Part shown: piece by piece, positions 1-5,140 of the stretch
How positions within the stretch are numbered: the first letter of the stretch is position 1
How the letters are laid out: each line of letters starts with the position of its first letter
The notes under the pieces: model-generated
The model's input: only the letters and a program-made list of their open reading frames with translations
Told to the model about the DNA's origin: nothing
The model's database searches: none
DNA from: Candidatus Cloacimonadota bacterium
GTDB taxonomy: Bacteria; Cloacimonadota; Cloacimonadia; Cloacimonadales; Cloacimonadaceae
NCBI GenBank assembly: GCA_023230245.1
Contig: JALNXT010000121.1
Location: 1-5,406, forward strand
Direction of reading: 5' to 3'
DNA length: 5,406 bases
Translations under genes and position numbers: made by a program

Positions 1-1589
1 CTATCTAAGCGGGTAATAATAAGTGTGTACAGGTTTGCCGGAACCGGGAAATCGTGCAACTCGGCTTCGGGCAGACTCTCGATATAATTGCACCATTCTT
101 CCAGAAAGAAAGGATTTCCCTCCGAGAGCATAATGACCTTATCAATGGTATCTTCCGGTAAATTCAAACCAGTGGTGAAGTTATTGAGCAATATCTTGAT
201 ATCTTGCTGTTCCAGGGGTTTCAGCTTTATTTGGCTGGTGCTGCTGAGTTTGCTCATATATTGTGGTAGCTTGAACTCCATGCGAGACATAAACACCCAA
301 AGGATAATGGGTTTGCCTCCCGAAAACTTGTGTATCAGGTTTTCCAGCACCCGCGAAGATGCTTCATCCATCCAGTGTAAATCGTCCAGAATAAGAACCA
401 AAGGTTTAGCCAAGCTCTGGGCTTTTATAGCAATGATGCGAACAAAGGTTTCAATCGCCATAGAGAGATGATTTAAGAGGTCTGTGCCGCTTTGCTTCAA
501 GCGTGGATCAGCAAGCTTTATCTCCAGCAGGAAGGCTATCAGGTTCTTTATGTCTTGCATCTCCTGCCTTGCCTCTTCATCCATGCCTGTTTCAAGCTGC
601 AAGAAAGCTGCGTTTAGCTTCTGAAGTTTCAGCTCTGTTACTTCATTCATCTGGATTTTAAGATACGACTCCAGGACTGAGCTGAACAAGTTCAACGGTG
701 CAGGGCTGATGGCACTGCAAGCTCCATGCAGGAATATCGCGCGGTTTGCATTGGCAAGTTCAAACTCGTACACCAGGCGAGTCTTGCCCAAGCCTGCATC
801 TCCTCTGATGTGAACTATGGGACTTAAGTGATTCTCAGTCTCTGTCAACAGACCCTGCAATTGGGCAAGTTCAGCAGTTCTACCGACATAATGTGAGGTG
901 TGATCACGGCGATGCAACGAACCTTCAAGCTTGGGTGAGAGCACAATGAAACACTCTATTGGCTCATCAAAACCCTTAACGCTCTTAGCTCCAACTGCTT
1001 CGAATTCGAAGCTACGTGTTACTTGCTTCATCGTAGCTTGGGGGAGCATAATCTGGTTCACAGGCGCATTAGATTCCATGCGTGAAGCCAGGTTCACTTC
1101 GGGGCCATAGACGGTGAAATCCCCTTCTCTATCGGAACCAACCTTGCCAACTGAAACCATGCCGGTGTTTATACCGATACGCAAGCCCAGTTCCACGGCT
1201 TCAAAACCTGCTTGCTTCTTTAGCATGTTATTATAGAGCCGCAGTTGTTGTTGCATCTTAAGGGCTGCCATGATAGCGCGCTCCGTATCCTGCTCACTGG
1301 CTTGTTTGGCACCGAAGAGAGCCATGATGCCATCGCCCATATATTTATCTACAAAGCCACCGTAGAAGCTTATGCAACGGGAGAATATCTTCATTATCTC
1401 GTCCATCTTCTTGTGTATGGTCTCTGCATCGAAGAGGTTTGAGATGCTGCTGAAGCCCTTGATATCGGCAAAGAGGATTGCCACTTCCCGCAATTCGCCT
1501 TCCCGCAAAGAGAATTTGTCGTCAGTGGGGCTTTCTTCTGTTTCCAGATCAAAGAAATCGCTGCCAAAGATCAGTTCATCATCTATCAT
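1..1589 (-). CDS. Class III adenylate/guanylate cyclase fused to a STAND/AAA-type ATPase (3' end outside window)
   Basis: Signalling protein expected to make cyclic AMP from ATP. The first 529 residues are visible; the C-terminus lies beyond the window. The cyclase homology domain spans about residues 33-220. It has metal-binding Asp42 (in LFADIKGFS) and Asp86 (in KYMGDGIMALFG), purine-specifying Lys82 and Thr159 (in DFTVYGPEVN), and the transition-state residues Asn166 and Arg170 (VNLASR), so all catalytic positions are present. Lys plus Thr is the class IIIb, adenylyl-type pair. A P-loop ATPase follows: Walker A GDAGLGKT at 263-270, Walker B PLVLILDD at 396-403, and a later SEGNPFFLEEW motif typical of STAND/AAA_16 proteins. 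No signal peptide or membrane segment is seen, so it is probably cytosolic. The family often ends in TPR repeats or an HTH domain, which cannot be checked here. The start is ATG; GGAAGGA, overlapping the acpS stop region, serves as ribosome-binding site 7 bases downstream of acpS. The ligand sensed is unknown. Confidence 0.93.
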   Translation of the reverse strand, partial: MIDDELIFGSDFFDLETEESPTDDKFSLREGELREVAILFADIKGFSSISNLFDAETIHKKMDEIMKIFSRCISFYGGFVDKYMGDGIMALFGAKQASEQDTERAIMAALKMQQQLRLYNNMLKKQAGFEAVELGLRIGINTGMVSVGKVGSDREGDFTVYGPEVNLASRMESNAPVNQIMLPQATMKQVTRSFEFEAVGAKSVKGFDEPIECFIVLSPKLEGSLHRRDHTSHYVGRTAELAQLQGLLTETENHLSPIVHIRGDAGLGKTRLVYEFELANANRAIFLHGACSAISPAPLNLFSSVLESYLKIQMNEVTELKLQKLNAAFLQLETGMDEEARQEMQDIKNLIAFLLEIKLADPRLKQSGTDLLNHLSMAIETFVRIIAIKAQSLAKPLVLILDDLHWMDEASSRVLENLIHKFSGGKPIILWVFMSRMEFKLPQYMSKLSSTSQIKLKPLEQQDIKILLNNFTTGLNLPEDTIDKVIMLSEGNPFFLEEWCNYIESLPEAELHDFPVPANLYTLIITRLD

Positions 1590-1596
1590 ATTGTTC

Positions 1597-1971
1597 TTAT
1601 CCTTCCAGGATTACATAAGCTATGGCATAATCCTTTTCGTGGGAAAGGCTTACATGTGCTGAGTGCATGCCTATACTGGTTGCTAATTGTAGTGCGCCGC
1701 CATAGAAACTAAGCTTGGGGCTGCCTTTAGTATCCAGCACCACTTCAATATCTTGCCAGTTTACTATTCCATCCCAGCCCGTGCCAAGTGCTTTCATCAC
1801 TGCTTCTTTGGCGGCAAAACGCACTGCATAGCTCTGTGCGGGGCTTGCTTTTCCGCTACAGTAAGCAATCTCGGCAGGCGTGAATATCTTCTCCACAAAG
1901 CGTGGATTAGCATCGATAGCTTTCTTGATGCGGCTTACCGCAATAATATCTGTGCCGATTCCCAATATCAC
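1597..1971 (-). CDS. acpS: Holo-[acyl-carrier-protein] synthase
   Basis: Transfers the 4'-phosphopantetheine arm of coenzyme A to the conserved serine of apo-acyl carrier protein, activating it for fatty acid synthesis in the cytosol. The 124 residues match the usual AcpS length. The N-terminal GIGTDII motif supplies Mg-binding Asp8, and RFAAKEAVMKALG (51-63) supplies the second metal ligand Glu56 and CoA-contacting Lys55. The C-terminal VSLSHEKDYAIAYV is also typical. The start is a GTG two bases after the ogt stop codon. In this frame there is no other start codon before the upstream TAA at 2010-2008, and the reading begins exactly where family members do. The Shine-Dalgarno is weak (GGAAAAGG inside the end of ogt), so translation probably depends on coupling to ogt. 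It ends in TAA, which partly overlaps the ribosome-binding region of the cyclase gene. Confidence 0.95.
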   Translation of the reverse strand: MILGIGTDIIAVSRIKKAIDANPRFVEKIFTPAEIAYCSGKASPAQSYAVRFAAKEAVMKALGTGWDGIVNWQDIEVVLDTKGSPKLSFYGGALQLATSIGMHSAHVSLSHEKDYAIAYVILEG

Positions 1972-1973
1972 TG

Positions 1974-2435
1974 CTACAGTGCCTTTTCCAGTTCCAGGAG
2001 ATAATGCTTAACATCGGTTCCGCCAGCAAAGCCAGTGAGTTTGCCGCTGGAGCCAATCACTCTGTGACAGGGGAGCAATATCGCAATGGGGTTTTTGTTT
2101 AAAGCTCCACCCACGGCGCGGGCAGCTTTCGGTTTGCCAATGCGGGCGGCGAGTTGTCCATAGGTAATTGTCTCTCCATAAGGTATCTTTAGCAGTTCTT
2201 CCCAAACCATGAGCTGAAACACGGTACCGGTAGCAAAGAAGGGAAGATCAAACTCGGTTAACTTACCCATGAAATAGGCATCTAACTGGCGAAATGTCTC
2301 TTTTTCCACTTCGGTAGTGGCTTTGCTTGTCTTTTGTTTTGCGCAAAAGCTTACGTCGATAATGGTATCTTCTTCCAGTTCGATTACAAGGTGCACTGCA
2401 TCTGTTGGCGCATTGTAGAATAAGCGTTTATCCAT
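1974..2435 (-). CDS. ogt: Methylated-DNA--[protein]-cysteine S-methyltransferase (Ogt/MGMT family)
   Basis: Suicide DNA-repair protein that moves the alkyl group from O6-alkylguanine (and O4-alkylthymine) in DNA to its own cysteine. The 153 residues hold an N-terminal ribonuclease-like domain (about 1-65) and the C-terminal DNA-binding domain. The latter shows GTVFQLMVWEELLKIPYGET (70-89), TYGQLAARIG (91-100), the RAVGGALNKNP stretch with the base-flipping arginine Arg106, and the active-site PCHRVIG with Cys123. GKLTGFAGG and a final LLELE complete the usual pattern. There is no AraC-type regulatory domain, so this is the stand-alone Ogt type rather than Ada. The start is ATG, with GAGAGG five bases upstream. 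It stops with TAG two bases before acpS. It lies just past the hairpin that appears to end the rplS operon, so it probably starts a new unit, although I could not identify a convincing promoter. Confidence 0.95.
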   Translation of the reverse strand: MDKRLFYNAPTDAVHLVIELEEDTIIDVSFCAKQKTSKATTEVEKETFRQLDAYFMGKLTEFDLPFFATGTVFQLMVWEELLKIPYGETITYGQLAARIGKPKAARAVGGALNKNPIAILLPCHRVIGSSGKLTGFAGGTDVKHYLLELEKAL

Positions 2436-2477
2436 AATAACCTCTCTTAACTAATCATTCCATACCAGGCAATACAA

Positions 2478-2509
2478 AGCCCCTTCCTACCGAGAGATAA
2501 GAAGGGGCT
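2478..2509 (-). terminator. Terminator-like hairpin after rplS
   Basis: A perfect 9-base inverted repeat, AGCCCCTTC / GAAGGGGCT, flanks a 14-base loop 18 bases after the rplS stop codon. Read on the minus strand, the 3' arm runs into TTGTATT, a weak U-rich tail; on the plus strand no T tract follows. A Rho-independent terminator for the rpsP-rplS operon is the best reading. The broken U tract makes partial read-through into ogt plausible. Confidence 0.6.
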
Positions 2510-2527
2510 AAGATGAGTTTTGGGTAA

Positions 2528-2881
2528 CTATGCAGTGAATCTTCTGCGTTCTTTAATTCTTCCCGCTTTACCTTGGGCGCTACGCAAGTAGAATAACTTC
2601 GCTCTGCGTACCTGACCATGGCGAACGATCTCAAGTTTATCGATATTTGGTGAGCTTTGAGGGAATATCCTTTCCACTCCGATTCCGCTTGAAACCTTAC
2701 GTACGGTGAAGGATTTGGAAACGCCAGCACCGCGTTTTTGAATCACGATGCCTTGAAACACTTGAATGCGTTCCTTGCTACCTTCTTTAATTTTATAATG
2801 GACTTTTACGGTATCGCCAACGCGATAATCCGGAAAGTCGGTTCTGACTTGGTCTCTGCCAACTTATTGCAGAATATCCAT
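2528..2881 (-). CDS. rplS: 50S ribosomal protein L19, interrupted by an in-frame TAA at codon 6
   Basis: L19 sits on the large subunit at the interface with the small subunit and helps form an intersubunit bridge. From codon 7 to the TAG stop the frame is continuous L19: VRTDFPDYRVGDTVKVHYKI at about 12-31, then ERIQVFQGIVIQKRGAG, FTVRKVSSGIGVERIFP, VRRAKLFYLR and GKAGRIKERR. The frame is 117 codons, the normal family size. The start is ATG at 2881, with a strong GGGAGG eight bases upstream. It encodes Met-Asp-Ile-Leu-Gln, then TAA (2866-2864), then Val-Gly-Arg-Asp-Gln. That reading aligns with L19 N-termini from other bacteria with the stop replacing one residue. The first in-frame NTG codon after the stop is the GTG of Val41 (2761), which would remove the conserved N-terminal third. 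The gene is therefore a nonsense allele, a sequence error (CAA or GAA read as TAA), or a recoded gene. It is last in the rpsP operon. Confidence 0.88.
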
Positions 2882-3104
2882 TTGGGTTTCCTCCCATATA
2901 TATACTCGGAAGAAGTGAGCCGACAACAAAAAGGCGATAGGGCGAATCAAATGGTTTTTCAGTTCGTCCTTTGCCAAGCTTCATCAAAAGGCAGTTGCCT
3001 GTTTGAATAAAGCCGAGTGAATGTTTCCATCCGCTGCTTGCGTATCCTTTTCATTGCAGAAAAATTGGCATCACACACTTCCTGCGTTGTAAATTTATCT
3101 TTTG
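2882..3104 (-). other. Long leader between trmD and rplS
   Basis: The other genes of this operon abut, or lie 5-27 bases apart, but 223 bases separate trmD from rplS. Two small nested frames occur. A 6-codon ORF (3071-3051, Met-Pro-Ile-Phe-Leu-Gln) has AGGAAG six bases before its ATG. Its TGA overlaps the ATG (ATGA) of a 31-codon ORF (3054-2959) that begins MKRIRKQRMETF, is rich in basic residues, and resembles no family I recognise. A short GC-rich stem (AGGC AACT GCCT) lies within the second ORF. L19 leaders with autoregulatory function are known in Firmicutes; I do not see that structure here. Either an mRNA leader or a genuine small gene is possible. Confidence 0.35.
2890..2895 (-). promoter_or_regulatory. 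Strong Shine-Dalgarno of rplS
   Basis: GGGAGG on the minus strand, with an 8-base spacer to the ATG at 2881. It matters because it fixes the rplS start upstream of the in-frame TAA and argues against a true start further downstream. Confidence 0.75.
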
Positions 3105-3779
3105 TTAGTCTGATAAAAGATCTGGTCTGCGGGCTTTGGTTAAGGCTGTTGCTTCGTCCAATGCCCATTGGGTGATTGCTTTATGGTTTCCGTTTCTCAA
3201 AACATCCGGGACGCTAAGTCCCATAAAAACTTCCGGACGGGTATAACAGGGAAAGCCAAGTAAGGGGGTGCTGAAAGAATCGCTATTCGCGCTTTCAATA
3301 TCTCCCAAAACTCCCGGCAGTAGCCTGCTAACGCCATCTATAAATGCCATTGCAGCAAGCTCTCCACCGCTTAGCACATAATCGCCAAGCGACAATTCAT
3401 CCGAAACACAGAGGTCTCGAACCCGCTGATCAATTTCTTTGTAATGTCCACAAAGCAGGATCACGCGCTGATACTTACTGTAGTGCTGCAGCACTTGCTG
3501 ATTCAGCTTGCGTCCTTGCGGAGTGAAGTAAATCACCGGCGCAGAGCCTTCTTCCAGTAATGAGCTTATCGCATCGTAAACTGGCTGTGCCTGAATCACC
3601 ATACCGGGAAAGCCGCCATAAGGGTAATCATCCACCTTGTGGTGTTTATCCTTGCTAAAGCTCCGAAAATCGGTCAGCCTTACTTGTACGGTTTCACTGC
3701 GTATGGCGCGGGCAATAATGCTGCTGTCCAAAAACCCTGAAAAAGTATCGGGGAAAAGGCTCAGCACGTCGAAGGTCAA
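3105..3779 (-). CDS. trmD: tRNA (guanine-N1)-methyltransferase TrmD
   Basis: SPOUT-class enzyme that uses S-adenosylmethionine to methylate N1 of G37 next to the anticodon, preventing +1 frameshifting. It acts as a cytosolic dimer. The 224 residues are near the usual length (about 225-255), with the extreme C-terminal helix shortened. Visible motifs: MTFDVLSLFPDTF (1-13), KHHKVDDYPYGGFPGMV (45-61), the knot region YFTPQGR (84-90), LLCGHYKEIDQRV (108-120), GDYVLSGGELAAM (132-144), SRLLPGVLG with Arg152, and the catalytic-base Asp167 in SDSF, then YTRPEVFMGLSVPDVL and GNHKAI. Two loops differ from the common form: GGFPGM instead of GGGPGM, and CGHYKEID where E. coli has CGRYEGID. The apparent start is TTG at 3779, inside a 4-base TTGA overlap with the rimM stop and preceded by AAAAGG, so it is probably translationally coupled to rimM. 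It stops with TAA. Confidence 0.96.
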   Translation of the reverse strand: MTFDVLSLFPDTFSGFLDSSIIARAIRSETVQVRLTDFRSFSKDKHHKVDDYPYGGFPGMVIQAQPVYDAISSLLEEGSAPVIYFTPQGRKLNQQVLQHYSKYQRVILLCGHYKEIDQRVRDLCVSDELSLGDYVLSGGELAAMAFIDGVSRLLPGVLGDIESANSDSFSTPLLGFPCYTRPEVFMGLSVPDVLRNGNHKAITQWALDEATALTKARRPDLLSD

Positions 3780-4366
3780 TTTTTATCGCCTTTTGTCTGG
3801 TTTCGGTAAAAGGCGATTAAAGCTTCCGAATGCTGCAGAATGATGCTCTGCAAATCCCTTAAAACTGCCTCTATGTAGTAATCCACATAGGGGATAAGGA
3901 TCTCGGTTTTAGAGGCATCGCTTATTTGCAAAACATCGTGGGCTCCATTGAAGAAATAATCTTGAACTTCGCCAATCACTTCATCCGCAAATAATACCTT
4001 AAAACCCAACAGTTCATTCAGTTCTTCTGCTTCGGTATCGTGCTCTTCGTCCGCAATTGCCAGAATTACATCTTTGTGTTTGGGCTGCTCTTCAGCAACG
4101 CCATCCTCAAGAAACTTAACCCAGTTCTTTTTGTCAGACTGTTTTCTCTCACTGATAGTTACGTAAAACACTCTATCGCTGTTAAAGATCAAATACACAT
4201 CTTCAAGCGTAGAAAATACACTTCGGTATTCCGGCTTGATCATCACATGATGAAAGCCATCTGCATCCCGTCCCCCCAGCTTACCTATTCTGGTAAGACC
4301 GGGTATTTTCAATTGCCGGACTGCCGATCCTTGCTTGTTTAGGTGCACAGAATTGGAATAATCCAA
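3776..4366 (-). CDS. rimM: Ribosome maturation factor RimM (divergent)
   Basis: RimM binds S19 and assists assembly of the 30S head. The 196-residue frame shows a recognisable C-terminal PRC-barrel (about 117-186): ELLGFKVLFADEVIGEVQDY, a GAHDVLQI strand and EILIPYVDYYIEAV. The N-terminal half is the RimM barrel in degenerate form. TRIGKLGGRDADGFHHVMIK (25-44) stands where most members have a G-x-HG-x-x-G signature, and STLEDVYLIF (52-61) follows. The assignment therefore rests on the C-terminal domain, the length and the position between khpA and trmD. The start is uncertain. The TTG at 4366 is five bases after the khpA TAA, but the AAGGA there touches it directly, which is too close for an ideal Shine-Dalgarno. 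A GTG at codon 7 and a TTG at codon 19 are alternatives, and the family usually has only a few residues before the barrel, so the true protein may be shorter. It stops with TGA overlapping trmD. Confidence 0.87.
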   Translation of the reverse strand: MDYSNSVHLNKQGSAVRQLKIPGLTRIGKLGGRDADGFHHVMIKPEYRSVFSTLEDVYLIFNSDRVFYVTISERKQSDKKNWVKFLEDGVAEEQPKHKDVILAIADEEHDTEAEELNELLGFKVLFADEVIGEVQDYFFNGAHDVLQISDASKTEILIPYVDYYIEAVLRDLQSIILQHSEALIAFYRNQTKGDKN

Positions 4367-4371
4367 TCCTT

Positions 4372-4602
4372 TTACTCGATTATTTCGAGCTCGGCGCGCT
4401 TTCCTTGTTTGGTGCTAACCGCGTTTATGATAGTGCGAATAGCACCCGCAGTTCTCCCGCGTTTGCCGATTACTTTGCCGATGTCTGTCTTTGCTACACG
4501 CAGTTCGTATAGGGTAATCTTTTCGCCATTAATCTCGGTGATGTTCACCTCACCGGGATCGTCCACAAGAGCTTTAACCATGAATTCAATAAGATCTTTC
4601 AT
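4372..4602 (-). CDS. khpA: KH-domain RNA-binding protein KhpA (YlqC family)
   Basis: Small RNA-binding protein that in other bacteria pairs with KhpB/Jag and affects RNA metabolism and cell division; it nearly always sits beside rpsP. The 76 residues are the full family length. The start LIEFMVKALVDDPGEVNI is typical, and the type II KH core IGKVIGKRGRTAGAIRTIIN (41-60) carries the RNA-gripping GxxG loop as Gly46-Lys-Arg-Gly49. The start is ATG, with GAGGTGA a few bases upstream, and it lies 27 bases after rpsP. It ends in TAA five bases before the apparent rimM start, consistent with one transcript. Confidence 0.95.
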   Translation of the reverse strand: MKDLIEFMVKALVDDPGEVNITEINGEKITLYELRVAKTDIGKVIGKRGRTAGAIRTIINAVSTKQGKRAELEIIE

Positions 4603-4629
4603 GTGTCACCTCAGAGTTGATATTTTGTT

Positions 4630-4920
4630 TTAAGCTTCCTTAGCGGTTGCTTGGGCTTTTACTTTGCTTTCGTGCCAAATCTGCAATACGCCGGCTTTGC
4701 GCAGCAACGAACGGACTGTATCCGAGGGTTGTGCACCAACGCCAAGCCAGTAGATGGCTCGCTCTGTTTCTATATTGATTTTGGATGGATTCGGTTTGGG
4801 ATCGTACCAACCAACACATTCGATGTATTTACCATCGCGTTTCATGCGGGAATCTACGGCTACGATGCGGTAGAAAGGCTTATCATTGGCACCCATCCGT
4901 CTTAGTCTCAGCTTGACCAT
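4630..4920 (-). CDS. rpsP: 30S ribosomal protein S16
   Basis: Small-subunit protein that binds 16S rRNA early in 30S assembly. The 96-residue product carries the whole family pattern: VKLRLRRMGANDKPFYRIVA (2-21), VDSRMKRDGKYIECVGWYDP (22-41), ETERAIYWLGVGAQPSDTV (51-69) and LLRKAG (72-77), followed by a short basic, Ala-rich tail. The start is ATG with AAGGAG five bases upstream; the stop is TAA. It is the first gene of the translation cluster, 220 bases downstream of radA, so the operon promoter should lie in that gap, although no clear -35/-10 pair stands out. Confidence 0.97.
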   Translation of the reverse strand: MVKLRLRRMGANDKPFYRIVAVDSRMKRDGKYIECVGWYDPKPNPSKINIETERAIYWLGVGAQPSDTVRSLLRKAGVLQIWHESKVKAQATAKEA

Positions 4921-4952
4921 TATTTCTCCTTGTCTTTATCAATCAGATTTTT

Positions 4953-5060
4953 CTATGATTTAGCATCGTTTTTGAACCTGCTCATTTCGTCAAGCACTTT
5001 CTTAACCGAAAATACTTCATTTAAAGCACATACCTTTGCCGCTTCCGTGCAGGCATTGCC
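4953..5060 (-). pseudogene. Coding-like open frame without a start; possible gene remnant
   Basis: A 35-codon open stretch runs from the inner edge of the palindrome (after an in-frame TAG at 5063-5061) to a TAG at 4955-4953. Its translation looks protein-like: CTEAAKVCALNEVF then SVKKVLDEMSRFKNDAKS, with balanced composition and a plausible amphipathic helix. There is no start codon except a GTG at codon 22 and an ATG at codon 26, and neither has a ribosome-binding site. It may be the 3' remnant of a gene lost between radA and rpsP, or chance. No family is recognised. Confidence 0.2.
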
Positions 5061-5119
5061 CTATCATTGCCCATACATTGTCCATCACAAGGGCAATGAG
5101 TGGGCAATGCTAAGGCAAT
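5055..5119. repeat. Palindrome built from six heptamers at 11-base spacing
   Basis: On the plus strand ATTGCCC occurs at 5055 and 5066, with the variant ATTGTCC at 5077. The complementary GGGCAAT follows at 5091 and 5102, with the variant AGGCAAT at 5113. Each arm therefore has exactly 11-base periodicity. All copies are symmetric about position 5087, giving 29-base arms around a 7-base loop (ATCACAA), with about 24 Watson-Crick pairs out of 29. An alternative register shifted by one repeat also pairs well (5053-5072 with 5091-5110, 18 of 20). It lies 21 bases past the radA stop codon and 134 bases before the rpsP start. No U tract follows on the minus strand, so it is not a standard intrinsic terminator. 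A regulator-binding array, an mRNA-stabilising 3' hairpin for radA, or a dispersed palindromic repeat element are all possible. Confidence 0.85.
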
Positions 5120-5140
5120 TCGAGCAGGGAAGACGAGCAT

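Noticed and set aside
88..471. 127-codon plus-strand open frame
   Set aside because: It lies antisense to the conserved ATPase domain of the cyclase gene; its product is low-complexity and family-free. The other plus-strand frames opposite the listed genes were dismissed for the same reason.
2528..2761. A short 77-residue L19 starting at the GTG at 2761
   Set aside because: It would delete the conserved N-terminal third, which is clearly encoded upstream in the same frame, and it has no ribosome-binding site of its own.
2528..2881. Global reassignment of TAA as a sense codon, to explain the L19 interruption
   Set aside because: Five other genes here end sensibly in TAA at family-typical lengths, and neighbouring genes begin within a few bases of those stops, so TAA works as a stop.
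2890..2940. Promoter directly before rplS (TTGTTG plus TATATA)
   Set aside because: The spacing is 19, and the TATATA lies so close to the Shine-Dalgarno that a transcript starting there would have almost no leader.
4965..4993. Promoter for rpsP: TTGACG (4993-4988) with AACGAT 17 bases on
   Set aside because: The -35 match is good, but the -10 matches only three of six consensus positions, and the site overlaps the coding-like remnant; too weak to list.
5017..5085. 22-codon ORF beginning MDNVWAMIGQ on the minus strand
   Set aside because: It starts in the palindrome loop, half of it is repeat sequence, there is no ribosome-binding site and no resemblance to known proteins.
5055..5119. The palindrome as a standard intrinsic terminator for radA
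   Set aside because: The arms are long and only moderately GC-rich, and no run of T follows on the minus strand; the plus side also lacks one.
5055..5119. CRISPR array
   Set aside because: The units are only 7 bases, with 4-base gaps and mirrored arms; there are no spacer-length unique segments.
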